This document shows positions 1 through 6,974 of a stretch of DNA of 7,961 nucleotides, in pieces. The notes below the pieces were generated by a model, which was not told where the DNA came from, did no database searches, and worked only from the letters and a program-made list of their open reading frames with translations. Location of the stretch: the NCBI GenBank assembly GCA_028288385.1, contig JAQBNX010000683.1, positions 1 to 7,961 of the forward strand, given 5' to 3'. The position numbers were made by a program, and so were the translations under genes. The stretch is from Spirosoma sp. GTDB lineage: Bacteria > Bacteroidota > Bacteroidia > Cytophagales > Spirosomataceae. Each line of letters opens with the position of its first letter. Position 1 is the first letter of the stretch.

Positions 1-1
1 G

Positions 2-385
2 CCAAGAGGCTACCATAACGTAATAGCCGACGTGTGGGAGCGGCTGGCGGCATCGGTCGTTGGCTTTTTCCTGATTGGGCGGGGCGTTTTAGGGTTTGGC
101 GGAGCCATGAAGTGGGTGCTGGAACACCCCATCAGTCAATATATGGGCCGAATCAGCTACGGGTTATACCTCTATCATAACTTTGTATTCAATTTTTACC
201 ACACCCAGCCCACGCACTTCACGGTAAGGGCCTGGCGACGCATTACGGATGTGCTGCCGGTTCTGAACAGTACGTATTTTTTCCAGTTTTCGTTTTTTCT
301 GACGCTCACCATCGCTTTAGCCACCATCTCCTGGTTTCTGATTGAGAAACCAATTAATAACCTGAAAGACCGGTTTTCGTATTGA
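2..385 (+). CDS. Acyltransferase-3 family membrane protein, C-terminal part (5' end outside window)
   Basis: The frame is open from base 2 to a TGA at 383-385, giving 127 residues of a protein whose start lies upstream of the window. Seen: a hydrophobic segment (SVVGFFLIGRGVLGFGG), then HPISQYMGRISYGLYLYHN, then a long hydrophobic stretch ending in WFLIEKPINNLKDRF. The 'GRISYGLYLYHN' block followed by a last membrane helix and an 'IEKPI' tail is the usual end of acyltransferase-3 (OafA/YrhL-type) inner-membrane proteins. These transfer acetyl or other acyl groups onto cell-surface sugars. The acceptor cannot be told from this piece, and the catalytic N-terminal part is not visible. A GTG at 32 is internal and is not taken as the start, because the frame is open to the window edge. 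The next gene begins about 300 bp downstream and follows a candidate promoter, so co-transcription is uncertain. Confidence 0.85.
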   Translation, partial: PRGYHNVIADVWERLAASVVGFFLIGRGVLGFGGAMKWVLEHPISQYMGRISYGLYLYHNFVFNFYHTQPTHFTVRAWRRITDVLPVLNSTYFFQFSFFLTLTIALATISWFLIEKPINNLKDRFSY

Positions 386-683
386 CGTCTTGGGGTTGGA
401 TTGTTACAAATTCCCGGTGGACTGAAATCAGTTGCTCCATCAAGGCCGAACGGTACGTATCTCACGGTTAGCCGCACTAACCGAGCCAAAAAAGCGCAAA
501 TCAGCAAAAAAGGGCTGGCCGCTTGATAAGGTCCTATCCAGTTCCCGCCCTAGCCCCAAACATTTTCTTATATTTGCGGTGTTTATAGGTACAAACAAGT
601 TGTGTCTGGGCTTTTCATGAGTCCAATGTTCCATTGAGAATCGGTTTTGACCGACTTATCGCCAACCCCATAAAGTACACTGC
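386..683. other. Non-coding gap between acyltransferase and glycosyltransferase
   Basis: No convincing gene is seen on either strand; the open frames here have no recognisable protein character. The gap holds a 7-bp stem hairpin (CGGTTAG 465-471, CTAACCG 477-483, loop CCGCA) followed by an A-rich run rather than a T-run, so it is not a standard terminator for + strand transcripts. It also holds a candidate promoter element at 569-576. Two 5-bp stems lie in the presumed leader: CAATG 624-628 with CATTG 632-636, and TCGGT 641-645 with ACCGA 650-654. None matches a riboswitch that I recognise. Confidence 0.5.
569..576 (+). promoter_or_regulatory. Candidate Bacteroidota -7 promoter element (TATATTTG)
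   Basis: TATATTTG fits the TAnnTTTG -7 consensus of the Bacteroidota housekeeping sigma factor exactly. It lies about 107 bp upstream of the glycosyltransferase start, which would give a leader of roughly 100 nt. No clear TTG-type -33 element is seen 17-23 bp upstream, which lowers confidence. Confidence 0.35.
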
Positions 684-1445
684 ATGAGCCTCCTGCTGTC
701 TATTGTAATGCCGGCTTACAACGAAGAAGAAGTTATTGAAGCTGTTGTCAAGCAGTGGACCGATTTACTAACCCGTCAGTTCCCTACCGAGAATACCCGC
801 CTGATTGTTATTAATGATGGTTCCCGCGATAAAACCGGTACCATTCTCGATCAGATCAAAGACCGTTACCCAAAATTGGTCGTCGTGCATCAGCCTAATG
901 GCGGTCATGGCAATGCAGTTGTCAACGGCTACCGGCAGGCCGTCGCCCTCGACTCGGAATATGTTTTCCAGACAGATAGCGACGATCAGTTCATCACCAA
1001 CGATTTTGCTAAGCTTTGGGCAAAGCGCAACGAGTCTCCCTTTATTCTGGGTTATCGTGAAGAGCGCTATGATGCCCCCGCCCGTCTGGTAATTACCAGG
1101 ATTCTGCGCCTGAGCATAGCCCTCATCTACGGTACGTACATCATGGACAGCAACATTCCGTTCCGGCTCATCCAGGGTACGTTCCTGCGGAAACTGCTGG
1201 CTCAGTTACCAACTCCAACGCCGTTTGCACCTAATATTTTTCTGGCTGTCATGGCTAAAAAAGCGGGATATAATACGTTTGACATTCCTATTACGCACAA
1301 AGAACGATTGACTGGAACGGTGTCAATCCTGAAGTGGAAATTACTGAAGGTGTGTATTCAGAGTTTTGGCGAGTTGGCGCAGTTTCGGCTCGACCTCAGC
1401 AGTAAAGTAAAAGCACTTAAACAACCAGAGCCGGTAACGGCATAA
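684..1445 (+). CDS. Family 2 glycosyltransferase (DPM1-like)
   Basis: A 253-residue cytoplasmic GT-A fold glycosyltransferase, expected to move a sugar from a nucleotide sugar onto a lipid or glycan acceptor during surface polysaccharide or lipid-linked sugar synthesis. Seen: PAYNEE at residues 10-15 (nucleotide-binding start), INDGSRDKT at 43-51, GGHGNAV at 73-79, and QTDSDDQ at 96-102 carrying the DxD-type metal site. GYREERYD at 123-130 and DSNIPFRLI at 155-163 match the conserved GxRxxR and D-x-N-x-x-F-R-L blocks of polyprenol-phosphate sugar transferases. No long C-terminal membrane helices follow, so this is the short soluble type. The length is normal for the family. The ATG at 684 directly precedes the first beta strand (LLLSIVMP), so the start is well placed. 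No Shine-Dalgarno sequence is seen, as is usual in Bacteroidota. The donor and acceptor are unknown. Confidence 0.9.
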   Translation: MSLLLSIVMPAYNEEEVIEAVVKQWTDLLTRQFPTENTRLIVINDGSRDKTGTILDQIKDRYPKLVVVHQPNGGHGNAVVNGYRQAVALDSEYVFQTDSDDQFITNDFAKLWAKRNESPFILGYREERYDAPARLVITRILRLSIALIYGTYIMDSNIPFRLIQGTFLRKLLAQLPTPTPFAPNIFLAVMAKKAGYNTFDIPITHKERLTGTVSILKWKLLKVCIQSFGELAQFRLDLSSKVKALKQPEPVTA

Positions 1446-1460
1446 AATCAGTGTATGATT

Positions 1461-1478
1461 TATGGTTGGCTGACCATA
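1461..1478. other. Small hairpin after the glycosyltransferase stop
   Basis: TATGGT (1461-1466) and ACCATA (1473-1478) form a perfect 6-bp stem with loop TGGCTG, 15 bp after the stop codon. No T-run follows, so termination activity is doubtful. Confidence 0.25.
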
Positions 1479-1512
1479 CCAGAAAAGTGCTTTCATCTTA
1501 GCCAATCACAAA

Positions 1513-1524
1513 TGCATATATGCA
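1513..1524. promoter_or_regulatory. 12-bp palindrome TGCATATATGCA upstream of the FAD gene
   Basis: A perfect self-complementary 12-mer ends 12 bp before the ATG at 1537. Its position could suit an operator or a small leader hairpin. It is AT-rich and short, so chance is possible. No -7 element of the TAnnTTTG form is visible in this 91-bp gap. Confidence 0.2.
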
Positions 1525-1536
1525 CAAACTCAATCC

Positions 1537-2928
1537 ATGAAGTATAAGTATGTAATCATTGGCTCAGGACCAACAGGTCTTGGAGCTGCTTACCGTCTGA
1601 AAGAATTAGGGATTACTGATTTCATTGTTCTTGAGAAAGAAAACCGCATCGGCGGACTGTCCAAGAGTTTTGTCGACGACAAAGGTTTCACTTGGGACGT
1701 AGGTGGCCATGTGCAGTTTTCGCACTATAAATATTTCGATGACCTGATGAACAAAGCGTTGGGTGAAGATGGCTGGCTCAGCCACCAACGCGAATCATGG
1801 GTATGGATTGAGAACCGGTTTGTGCCGTATCCGTTCCAAAACAACATCAAGTACCTGTCGCCCGAAACGATGTGGAAATGTCTCGAAGGCATTATTCATA
1901 ATTACAAGTTTCCGAGCAACCAAAAACCGGCTAACTTCCGCGAGTGGATTCTGCAAACGGCTGGGCAGGGCATCGCCGAAACCTTTTTGTTTCCGTACAA
2001 CTTCAAAGTGTGGGCGTACCCAACTGAAGAAATGAACGCCGTCTGGGTGGGCGAACGCGTAGCCGTGGCCGATTTAAGCCGCGTGACCAAAAACATCCTG
2101 TTCAATCAGGATGACTTCTCGTGGGGACCCAACAGCACCTTTAAATTTCCGAAACAGGGTGGTACGGGCTCGATCTGGGATTCTGTCGGCCGCCTGGTTG
2201 GGCACGAGAACATCAAGCTCAACGCCGATGTGGAACGGGTCATGGGTCCTGAAAAAACGATTCGTCTCAGTGACGGCTCGACCATCGAGTACGAATACTT
2301 AATGAGTACGGTACCGCTCGACATCTTCAGTCGAAAAGTGGATGGACTGGATTCGCAGACGGTTGAAACGGCACAGGGCCTAAAGCATTCCTCTACCAAC
2401 GTAGTGGGGGTTGGCTTGAAAGGACAGCCAAAAGAAAATCTGAAAACCATGTGCTGGATGTACTTCCCGGAGTACAACAGCCCCTATTACCGGGTGACCG
2501 TTTTCTCAAACTACAGCCCCAATAACGTACCCGATATTACGCAGAACTGGTCGCTGATGACCGAGACCAGCGAATCGAGTGCGAAACCCGTCGACCGCGA
2601 AACGCTGATCGACGACACAATCCGGGCCCTGCGGGAGGACCAGTTGATTCATTCAGATGACGAGATCGTTTCAACCTGGCACATGGCCTTCGATTACGGC
2701 TATCCAACGCCCTCGGTTGAACGTGATGCCATATTGAAAGCTGTTCTGCCAAAATTAGAGCCATTTGGCATCTACTCACGAGGTCGGTTTGGGGGTTGGA
2801 AATACGAAGTTAGCAACCAGGATCACTCGCTGATGCAGGGCGTTGAGTGGGCCAACCGCGTGGCTACCAACGTTCCCGAAGTAACACTCCCCTTCCCCGA
2901 AACGGCCAATGCCATGTGGGGTAAATAA
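1537..2928 (+). CDS. FAD-dependent oxidoreductase, UDP-galactopyranose mutase / protoporphyrinogen oxidase-like
   Basis: A 463-residue flavoprotein. The N-terminus carries the FAD-binding Rossmann motif GSGPTGLGAA at residues 9-18, the strand-ending acidic block LEKE at 32-35, and RIGGLSKS at 37-44, the second dinucleotide-binding signature of the NAD(P)-binding_8 / amine-oxidase group. GFTWDVGGHVQFSH (50-63), PYPFQNNI (97-104) and YNFKVWAYPTEEM (154-166) sit where UDP-galactopyranose mutase has its corresponding substrate-side blocks. GRFGGWKYEVSNQDHSLMQG (416-435) resembles the C-terminal FAD-contacting segment of those enzymes. It is longer than classical UGM (roughly 370-400 residues), so I do not name it glf. 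Its place after a glycosyltransferase fits a role in nucleotide-sugar or lipid-linked sugar chemistry, but that is inference. The protein appears intact. Confidence 0.8.
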   Translation: MKYKYVIIGSGPTGLGAAYRLKELGITDFIVLEKENRIGGLSKSFVDDKGFTWDVGGHVQFSHYKYFDDLMNKALGEDGWLSHQRESWVWIENRFVPYPFQNNIKYLSPETMWKCLEGIIHNYKFPSNQKPANFREWILQTAGQGIAETFLFPYNFKVWAYPTEEMNAVWVGERVAVADLSRVTKNILFNQDDFSWGPNSTFKFPKQGGTGSIWDSVGRLVGHENIKLNADVERVMGPEKTIRLSDGSTIEYEYLMSTVPLDIFSRKVDGLDSQTVETAQGLKHSSTNVVGVGLKGQPKENLKTMCWMYFPEYNSPYYRVTVFSNYSPNNVPDITQNWSLMTETSESSAKPVDRETLIDDTIRALREDQLIHSDDEIVSTWHMAFDYGYPTPSVERDAILKAVLPKLEPFGIYSRGRFGGWKYEVSNQDHSLMQGVEWANRVATNVPEVTLPFPETANAMWGK

Positions 2929-2933
2929 GAGAC

Positions 2934-3017
2934 AGTCAAGAGTCAATAGTCGTTAGCCGATAGTTACTGGAGCCACCAAAACCAGGGTCCATAATTATCG
3001 ACTAACGACTATTGACG
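2934..3017. repeat. Intergenic inverted repeat made of 7-bp units
   Basis: Arms 2942-2962 and 2996-3016 are complementary over 21 bp with one mismatch (C2957/A3001). Pairing continues inward through 2966/2992 with one G-T wobble, and then TGGA 2968-2971 can pair with TCCA 2988-2991 past a one-base bulge. The left side reads as five 7-bp units: AGTCAAG, AGTCAAT, AGTCGTT, AGCCGAT, AGTTACT (2934-2968). The right arm holds the same kind of unit inverted: ATCGACT, AACGACT, ATTGACG (2997-3017). The element fills nearly the whole gap between the FAD gene and the large membrane protein, and ends 12 bp before the preferred ATG at 3030. It resembles REP/MITE-type intergenic repeats, but no transposase is nearby and no second copy is in the window. 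Confidence 0.75.
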
Positions 3018-3029
3018 TATTTTGCAGCC

Positions 3030-5801
3030 ATGAACCGTAACATCTGGATTGGTATCGGCCTAATTGTGCTGCTGGTTGGTGGCTGGCTGGGCTACCGGCA
3101 ATGGCGACCCGCCGAACGCACAATTGGGTCACTGGTGCCGCCGGGAGCCTTGTTAGTACTGGCCAGTAACCGCCTGCAGGATACCGTATCAGCCCGAACG
3201 CTGCGAACAGAAATATCGCTGCGCCAGATACCAGTTTTCAACGAGGCCCGGCAACGGCTCGACCGCTTTCTGTATGCCACAGCCGACACCGCCACTATAT
3301 TACGGTTCATCACGGGTAAAAACGTTCGCTACTCACTCCATGCCCTGTCCAGGAATACGCTGGACCTTATTTTCTATATTCCAATCGGGTCCGACGACCA
3401 GTCGTTTGTCAACCGGCTGATGAACCCCGATCCACGTCAATACAGAGTCCTGAACCATATTTTCGCGGGTGAAAAAATCCTAGACCTGGTATCACGGGGT
3501 AATGAACCGGTTGGTTCATTTATTTTGACGGACAATATGCTGGTGGGCAGCGTATCGGGCATTCTGATCGAAAACGTAGCGAAACGCATGCACCAGCCGC
3601 TGAAGCTATCACAGCCCGACCCGGGTTCGCAGATTGATGCCGACCACCAGGCCGGGCTCTCCGTCCGACCCGAAGTGCTGCAATCGCTGTTCAGCAATTC
3701 AGGCTCGCTGATCCGGTTGTTCCTGCCGGAGAAGCTGACACTTCGATTTCGTCCGTCGGCGTCCCGGCTACACCTCATCGGCTACGCAGCCAGCGAGATT
3801 GGCAACCGGCGCGACGTAGCAGCCCTGTTCGAGGGCCAGACCCCCCGGCGCATCGCCCATGCCAACCTGATCCCACAAACAACGGCGACACTGTACCACA
3901 TTGCGATCAGCGATGCAAGCCGCTTTGGTCGGTCAATGAGTGGCTTGCTGGAATCCGCGTCCAGTGACTTTATACGTACCCGGTTTAACCAGATTGCTCC
4001 TGCAACCAGCCCTTTGTATGAAGCCCTGGACTCCGACATCCTGCTGTGCCGGATGGAATCACCAACAAACTTGCCCCGGCAAGTGCTGGTTTTGAGTGGC
4101 CGCGACGCCCGGCTACTGGCCAACGCCTACCAGCAAGTAGCTTTCCGCGCCGGAGCCAAAGTGCCCGAAGCGCCGAAAACATTCCTGGGCCATAAACTAT
4201 TGCGCCTGAACGTACCCGAACTACCAGCCTCACTGTTCACCAGCTTGTTTTCCGGGTTTACACAAAGCTGGGTCACGCAACATAACTCAGCATTAGTTGT
4301 AGCCAACAGCGAAGAAGCCATGCAGGATTACCTCCAGCAAATTCAGCGTGGAGCTGTTTGGTCAACTGACGAACGCCAGACCGATTTACTCAACGGTACC
4401 CTTCGCCCGGCTAATTTTACGGCTTTCGTCCGCCTGAACCGAGCTGGGTCAGTAGTGTCGGCAGCCTGGCCACCCGCCTGGAAAAATCTGCTGGATCCTG
4501 ATCCTATCCTGCATGTAAAAACGGCTGACTACACCCCCAACGAACGCGTTCCGGCACTGGCTAATCTGGAAAATATGGCCTATCAGGCCAGTTACGGCAA
4601 TGAAAAAATCTTATCGACAATTGTGCTCGGCCGCACCACCCGCCGGGCTAGCCAGGCGGTGCTTAACAAAGTACTGTTGCAGAAAAAGACCGAGTTAGAT
4701 GCTCCCTTATGGGCCACGCCGATTTTAACGGGCAATCTGGGCAGCGGTTCGGCCCAGTTTTATGCTCAAATGGAAGGCGGAGCGGTGACATTGGTGACAG
4801 CTGAAGGTGAAAAAATCAGGCAGGTCAGCACAGATGGACCCATAAGGAGCAATGCACTCGCCGTGGATTTTCTCGACAACGGCCGGTTGCAGTACTTGTT
4901 CATGACAGATCATACCCTTTACGTTGCTGATCCTGGTCAATCCAGTACTGGATTGACCAGGATCAGCAACGTAAAGGCGAATTTCCTGACTATCCGCCTG
5001 CCTAAGGGTATTGACCCCACGTATCTGGTTCGGCCGCGTGGTATGCAACAACGAAACATAGTGGCACTGGCGGCTCATCAGGATGGCCATGTCTACGCGC
5101 TTGACCGCGAGCAGCGGGCATTTGTACGCATGATGGCAGCTCCTCGCAAAGCGCCACTGCTACTGCCGTTTCAGATCATCGCTACGCCAGCAGGCATGGA
5201 CGTTTTGGCAGTTCAGCCCGATGGTACGGTAAACTACTGGCGCGAAAACGGCACGCAGCATCCTCATTTTCCAACCCGGATTGAACGCCGAACAGAAGAA
5301 GAACCCGAAACCAAAATGGCAGGGCCAGCACTGCTGCCGTCGGGCCAGTCAGCCATTCGGACCATTACGGAAGAGGGGCAGTTGGTGACGATAAACAGTG
5401 ACGGGAAGATTGTCAAACGAACACAGTTGTACCGACCCATCCGGAGTGGTTCGTTCCGGCTGTTTCCTGATGAGGATCAGACCAACTGGCTCTTGCTGCT
5501 CGGTACCGACACCGAAGTGGCGGTGCTGGATCAGCAAGGGCAACGGCGGTTTGAGGTGCATGCCTTACAGCCAGGACGTAACGACGTCAGATACCACCGG
5601 CTTGGCGCAGGCGTCGAGTTGATTAGCGTGAAGTCAGGTGGCTTCACAACACTCTATGACCTCAACGGACGTGTCGTTGCCGACCGACCGATTCCAGGCG
5701 AATTTCCGGTGGCGCTTCAATTTGACGAACGAACCAATGAGTTATCTATTTTAAGCGGATCGGGTCGGGTTGTACAGTTATTTAGTGTTCGGCTCCGTTA
5801 A
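3030..5801 (+). CDS. Large membrane-anchored hypothetical protein, DUF3352-like N-terminus and beta-propeller-like C-terminus
   Basis: A 923-residue protein from the ATG at 3030. A TTG at 3012 in the same frame was passed over because it lies inside the inverted-repeat arm and would put six residues before the membrane anchor. Residues 5-21 (IWIGIGLIVLLVGGWLG) form one hydrophobic signal-anchor, followed by an Arg-containing stretch, so most of the protein should be periplasmic. VPPGALLVLA at 36-45 and the following 500 or so residues resemble DUF3352-type envelope proteins of Bacteroidota; this is a recollection of family style, not a proven match. From about residue 565 to the end there are repeated strand-turn units typical of PQQ/WD-like propellers: QPDGTVNYWRENG near 729, TEEGQLVTINSDGKIV near 779, DTEVAVLDQQGQ near 826, FTTLYDLNGRVV near 870, and a final GSGRVVQLFSV. 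A perfect 62-bp palindrome encodes residues 630-649. No enzyme motif is seen. The role is unknown; a scaffold or sensor for envelope assembly is possible. The 35-bp gap to the SGNH gene suggests one operon. Confidence 0.8.
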   Translation: MNRNIWIGIGLIVLLVGGWLGYRQWRPAERTIGSLVPPGALLVLASNRLQDTVSARTLRTEISLRQIPVFNEARQRLDRFLYATADTATILRFITGKNVRYSLHALSRNTLDLIFYIPIGSDDQSFVNRLMNPDPRQYRVLNHIFAGEKILDLVSRGNEPVGSFILTDNMLVGSVSGILIENVAKRMHQPLKLSQPDPGSQIDADHQAGLSVRPEVLQSLFSNSGSLIRLFLPEKLTLRFRPSASRLHLIGYAASEIGNRRDVAALFEGQTPRRIAHANLIPQTTATLYHIAISDASRFGRSMSGLLESASSDFIRTRFNQIAPATSPLYEALDSDILLCRMESPTNLPRQVLVLSGRDARLLANAYQQVAFRAGAKVPEAPKTFLGHKLLRLNVPELPASLFTSLFSGFTQSWVTQHNSALVVANSEEAMQDYLQQIQRGAVWSTDERQTDLLNGTLRPANFTAFVRLNRAGSVVSAAWPPAWKNLLDPDPILHVKTADYTPNERVPALANLENMAYQASYGNEKILSTIVLGRTTRRASQAVLNKVLLQKKTELDAPLWATPILTGNLGSGSAQFYAQMEGGAVTLVTAEGEKIRQVSTDGPIRSNALAVDFLDNGRLQYLFMTDHTLYVADPGQSSTGLTRISNVKANFLTIRLPKGIDPTYLVRPRGMQQRNIVALAAHQDGHVYALDREQRAFVRMMAAPRKAPLLLPFQIIATPAGMDVLAVQPDGTVNYWRENGTQHPHFPTRIERRTEEEPETKMAGPALLPSGQSAIRTITEEGQLVTINSDGKIVKRTQLYRPIRSGSFRLFPDEDQTNWLLLLGTDTEVAVLDQQGQRRFEVHALQPGRNDVRYHRLGAGVELISVKSGGFTTLYDLNGRVVADRPIPGEFPVALQFDERTNELSILSGSGRVVQLFSVRLR
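4916..4977. repeat. Perfect spacerless 62-bp palindrome inside a coding sequence
   Basis: Every one of the 31 base pairs matches around the centre between 4946 and 4947 (core CCAGTACTGG); pairing stops at C4915/C4978. The centre falls exactly on a codon boundary of the host gene, so the + strand peptide LYVADPGQSS-TGLTRISNVK is also encoded on the - strand. In mRNA this would fold into a hairpin of about 29 bp in the middle of the message. In the protein it lies early in the propeller-like region, probably across a strand and a surface turn. Confidence 0.95.
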
Positions 5802-5836
5802 ACATTTTCAGTCCTATACGGCATACGATTTTTCTT

Positions 5837-6838
5837 ATGCGTCTTCTTCGTTACGTTGTTTTGGTCATGGCGCTCATGCTCTGGGCTGGTGGCTTGTCGA
5901 CTACGGTGTCTCACTGGCTCTACCAGGTGGGCGTTATCGTTGACGATTACCGGTTCGGCGACCTGTACCGGCTGTCTGCCCTGCCCCAGTTTAAACAGGC
6001 GCAACCCGTTTGCCAAACCGTGCCGGTATCGAGCGATACGTCTTCCACGCACCTGTATATCATTGGCGATAGTTTTTCAGAGGAGCAGCGTATTAGTCGG
6101 GCCGATTTTCCGGTCAGTCATTACCAGCGGGTGGCATGGGAACACCGGCAACGGACACAACTCGATTCGTCCAAACGAAACATTCTGATCCTGGAATCGG
6201 TGGAGCGCCACTTTCGGGAACACTTTGCCATTCCGGTAAGCGAACTGACTGTCGAGCCAGATACAAGCCATGACCCCACTCCACGAGTGACTCTTGGCAA
6301 ACGGCTTAATAGTGAGTTCCATCGATCGGACGTCGAGGAGCGGCTCGAGTCGGCCTTGTTCAGCCAGGGGTGGGCATTCTGGTTCAAAGAACTCAAAGCC
6401 CAATTAACGCTCAAGTGGTTTGATCGGGTCAACACGGGGGTTAGCTTGTCGACAGATCGAAAAAATGTGTTCGTGCGCCTGGATACTGACACGACCAAAC
6501 GGCTGAACTCCTCCTTTTCGCCACTCACGAACCGAGAAGTTGAAACGCTGGTCGATAGCGTTAATGCCGTGGCAGAGCGGTATAAACGACTTGGCTTTGA
6601 CGAGGTGTATCTCGCCATCATCCCCAACAAAGCTAGCATTCTGGAAACGGGCCGGACCGATTATAACCGACTGATCGAACGGGTGCAGCAATCGCCCAGA
6701 CTTCGGGTGAAACCCATCGACGTATTCAGCGTATACAAAATGACAAAAACGTCGCCCTATATGCTCAGTGACACCCACTGGAACTGCACCGGACGAGCCA
6801 TCTGGATCGAACAGGTCAGAAAAACGGCGCATCTTTAA
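5837..6838 (+). CDS. SGNH hydrolase-like / AlgX-related membrane-anchored protein, probable polysaccharide O-acetyltransferase
   Basis: A 333-residue protein. Residues 4-22 (LRYVVLVMALMLWAGGLST) form an N-terminal signal-anchor, placing the rest in the periplasm. IIGDSF at 75-80 gives the GDS block with S79 as likely nucleophile. Near the C-terminus, LSDTHWNCTG at 310-319 gives the D-x-H pair (D312, H314) in the 'DTHW..G' form characteristic of AlgJ/AlgX-type sugar O-acetyltransferases. ILILESVERHF at 116-126 fits the conserved strand and Glu/Arg block of that group. As I recall, in AlgX and AlgJ the D-x-H comes before the Ser; here Ser comes first, the canonical SGNH order. These proteins usually take acetyl groups passed across the membrane by an MBOAT (AlgI-type) partner; none is in this window, though an acyltransferase-3 protein ends at 385. 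The start is 35 bp after the previous stop, so an operon is likely. The protein could also be an esterase. Confidence 0.75.
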   Translation: MRLLRYVVLVMALMLWAGGLSTTVSHWLYQVGVIVDDYRFGDLYRLSALPQFKQAQPVCQTVPVSSDTSSTHLYIIGDSFSEEQRISRADFPVSHYQRVAWEHRQRTQLDSSKRNILILESVERHFREHFAIPVSELTVEPDTSHDPTPRVTLGKRLNSEFHRSDVEERLESALFSQGWAFWFKELKAQLTLKWFDRVNTGVSLSTDRKNVFVRLDTDTTKRLNSSFSPLTNREVETLVDSVNAVAERYKRLGFDEVYLAIIPNKASILETGRTDYNRLIERVQQSPRLRVKPIDVFSVYKMTKTSPYMLSDTHWNCTGRAIWIEQVRKTAHL

Positions 6839-6974
6839 GTCCTTTGTCAGCGGGTGGCCGGAGCCGTAAATACAGGACGGTGGCAGCCAAACCCTGATCG
6901 TAATGGCAGGTGGTACCAGTTATCTTCCTGATGTTTTTTTATTATTGGCCCTTCAATTCATAAAATCACCCATT
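6839..6974. other. Non-coding gap before the DinB-like gene
   Basis: A 136-bp gap. GTCCT (6839-6843) can pair with AGGAC (6874-6878), enclosing GC-rich sequence right after the stop codon, but no T-run follows, so a terminator is only possible. A T-run (6934-6940) and the candidate promoter element at 6940-6947 come later. An in-frame ATG at 6903 exists but is not used in this annotation. Confidence 0.3.
6940..6947 (+). promoter_or_regulatory. Weak candidate -7 element (TATTATTG)
   Basis: Seven of eight positions match TAnnTTTG, with A instead of T at the fifth base. It sits 27 bp before the ATG at 6975, which would give a short leader. No convincing -33 element is seen. Confidence 0.25.

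Noticed and set aside
465..483. Hairpin CGGTTAG/CTAACCG as a terminator for the acyltransferase gene
   Set aside because: It is followed by A-rich rather than T-rich sequence and lies 80 bp past the stop.
3012..3029. TTG start giving a six-residue longer form of the large protein
   Set aside because: It lies within the right arm of the inverted repeat; the ATG at 3030 directly precedes a standard signal-anchor.
4484..4510. Partial similarity of a GATCCTGATCCT stretch to the palindrome arm
   Set aside because: Only about 8 bases are shared in a row, consistent with chance.
4725..5090. Minus-strand open frame across the palindrome
   Set aside because: It shares a peptide with the + strand gene only because of the palindrome; the rest has no protein-like character and lies within a well-supported gene.
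6121..6639. 172-codon minus-strand open frame
   Set aside because: Opposite the SGNH-like gene; the composition is rich in Ser and Arg as expected of an antisense frame, with no recognisable motif.
6903..6974. ATG start giving a 24-residue longer DinB-like protein
   Set aside because: It would place a second hydrophobic stretch before an already complete signal peptide, and the candidate promoter falls inside this extension.
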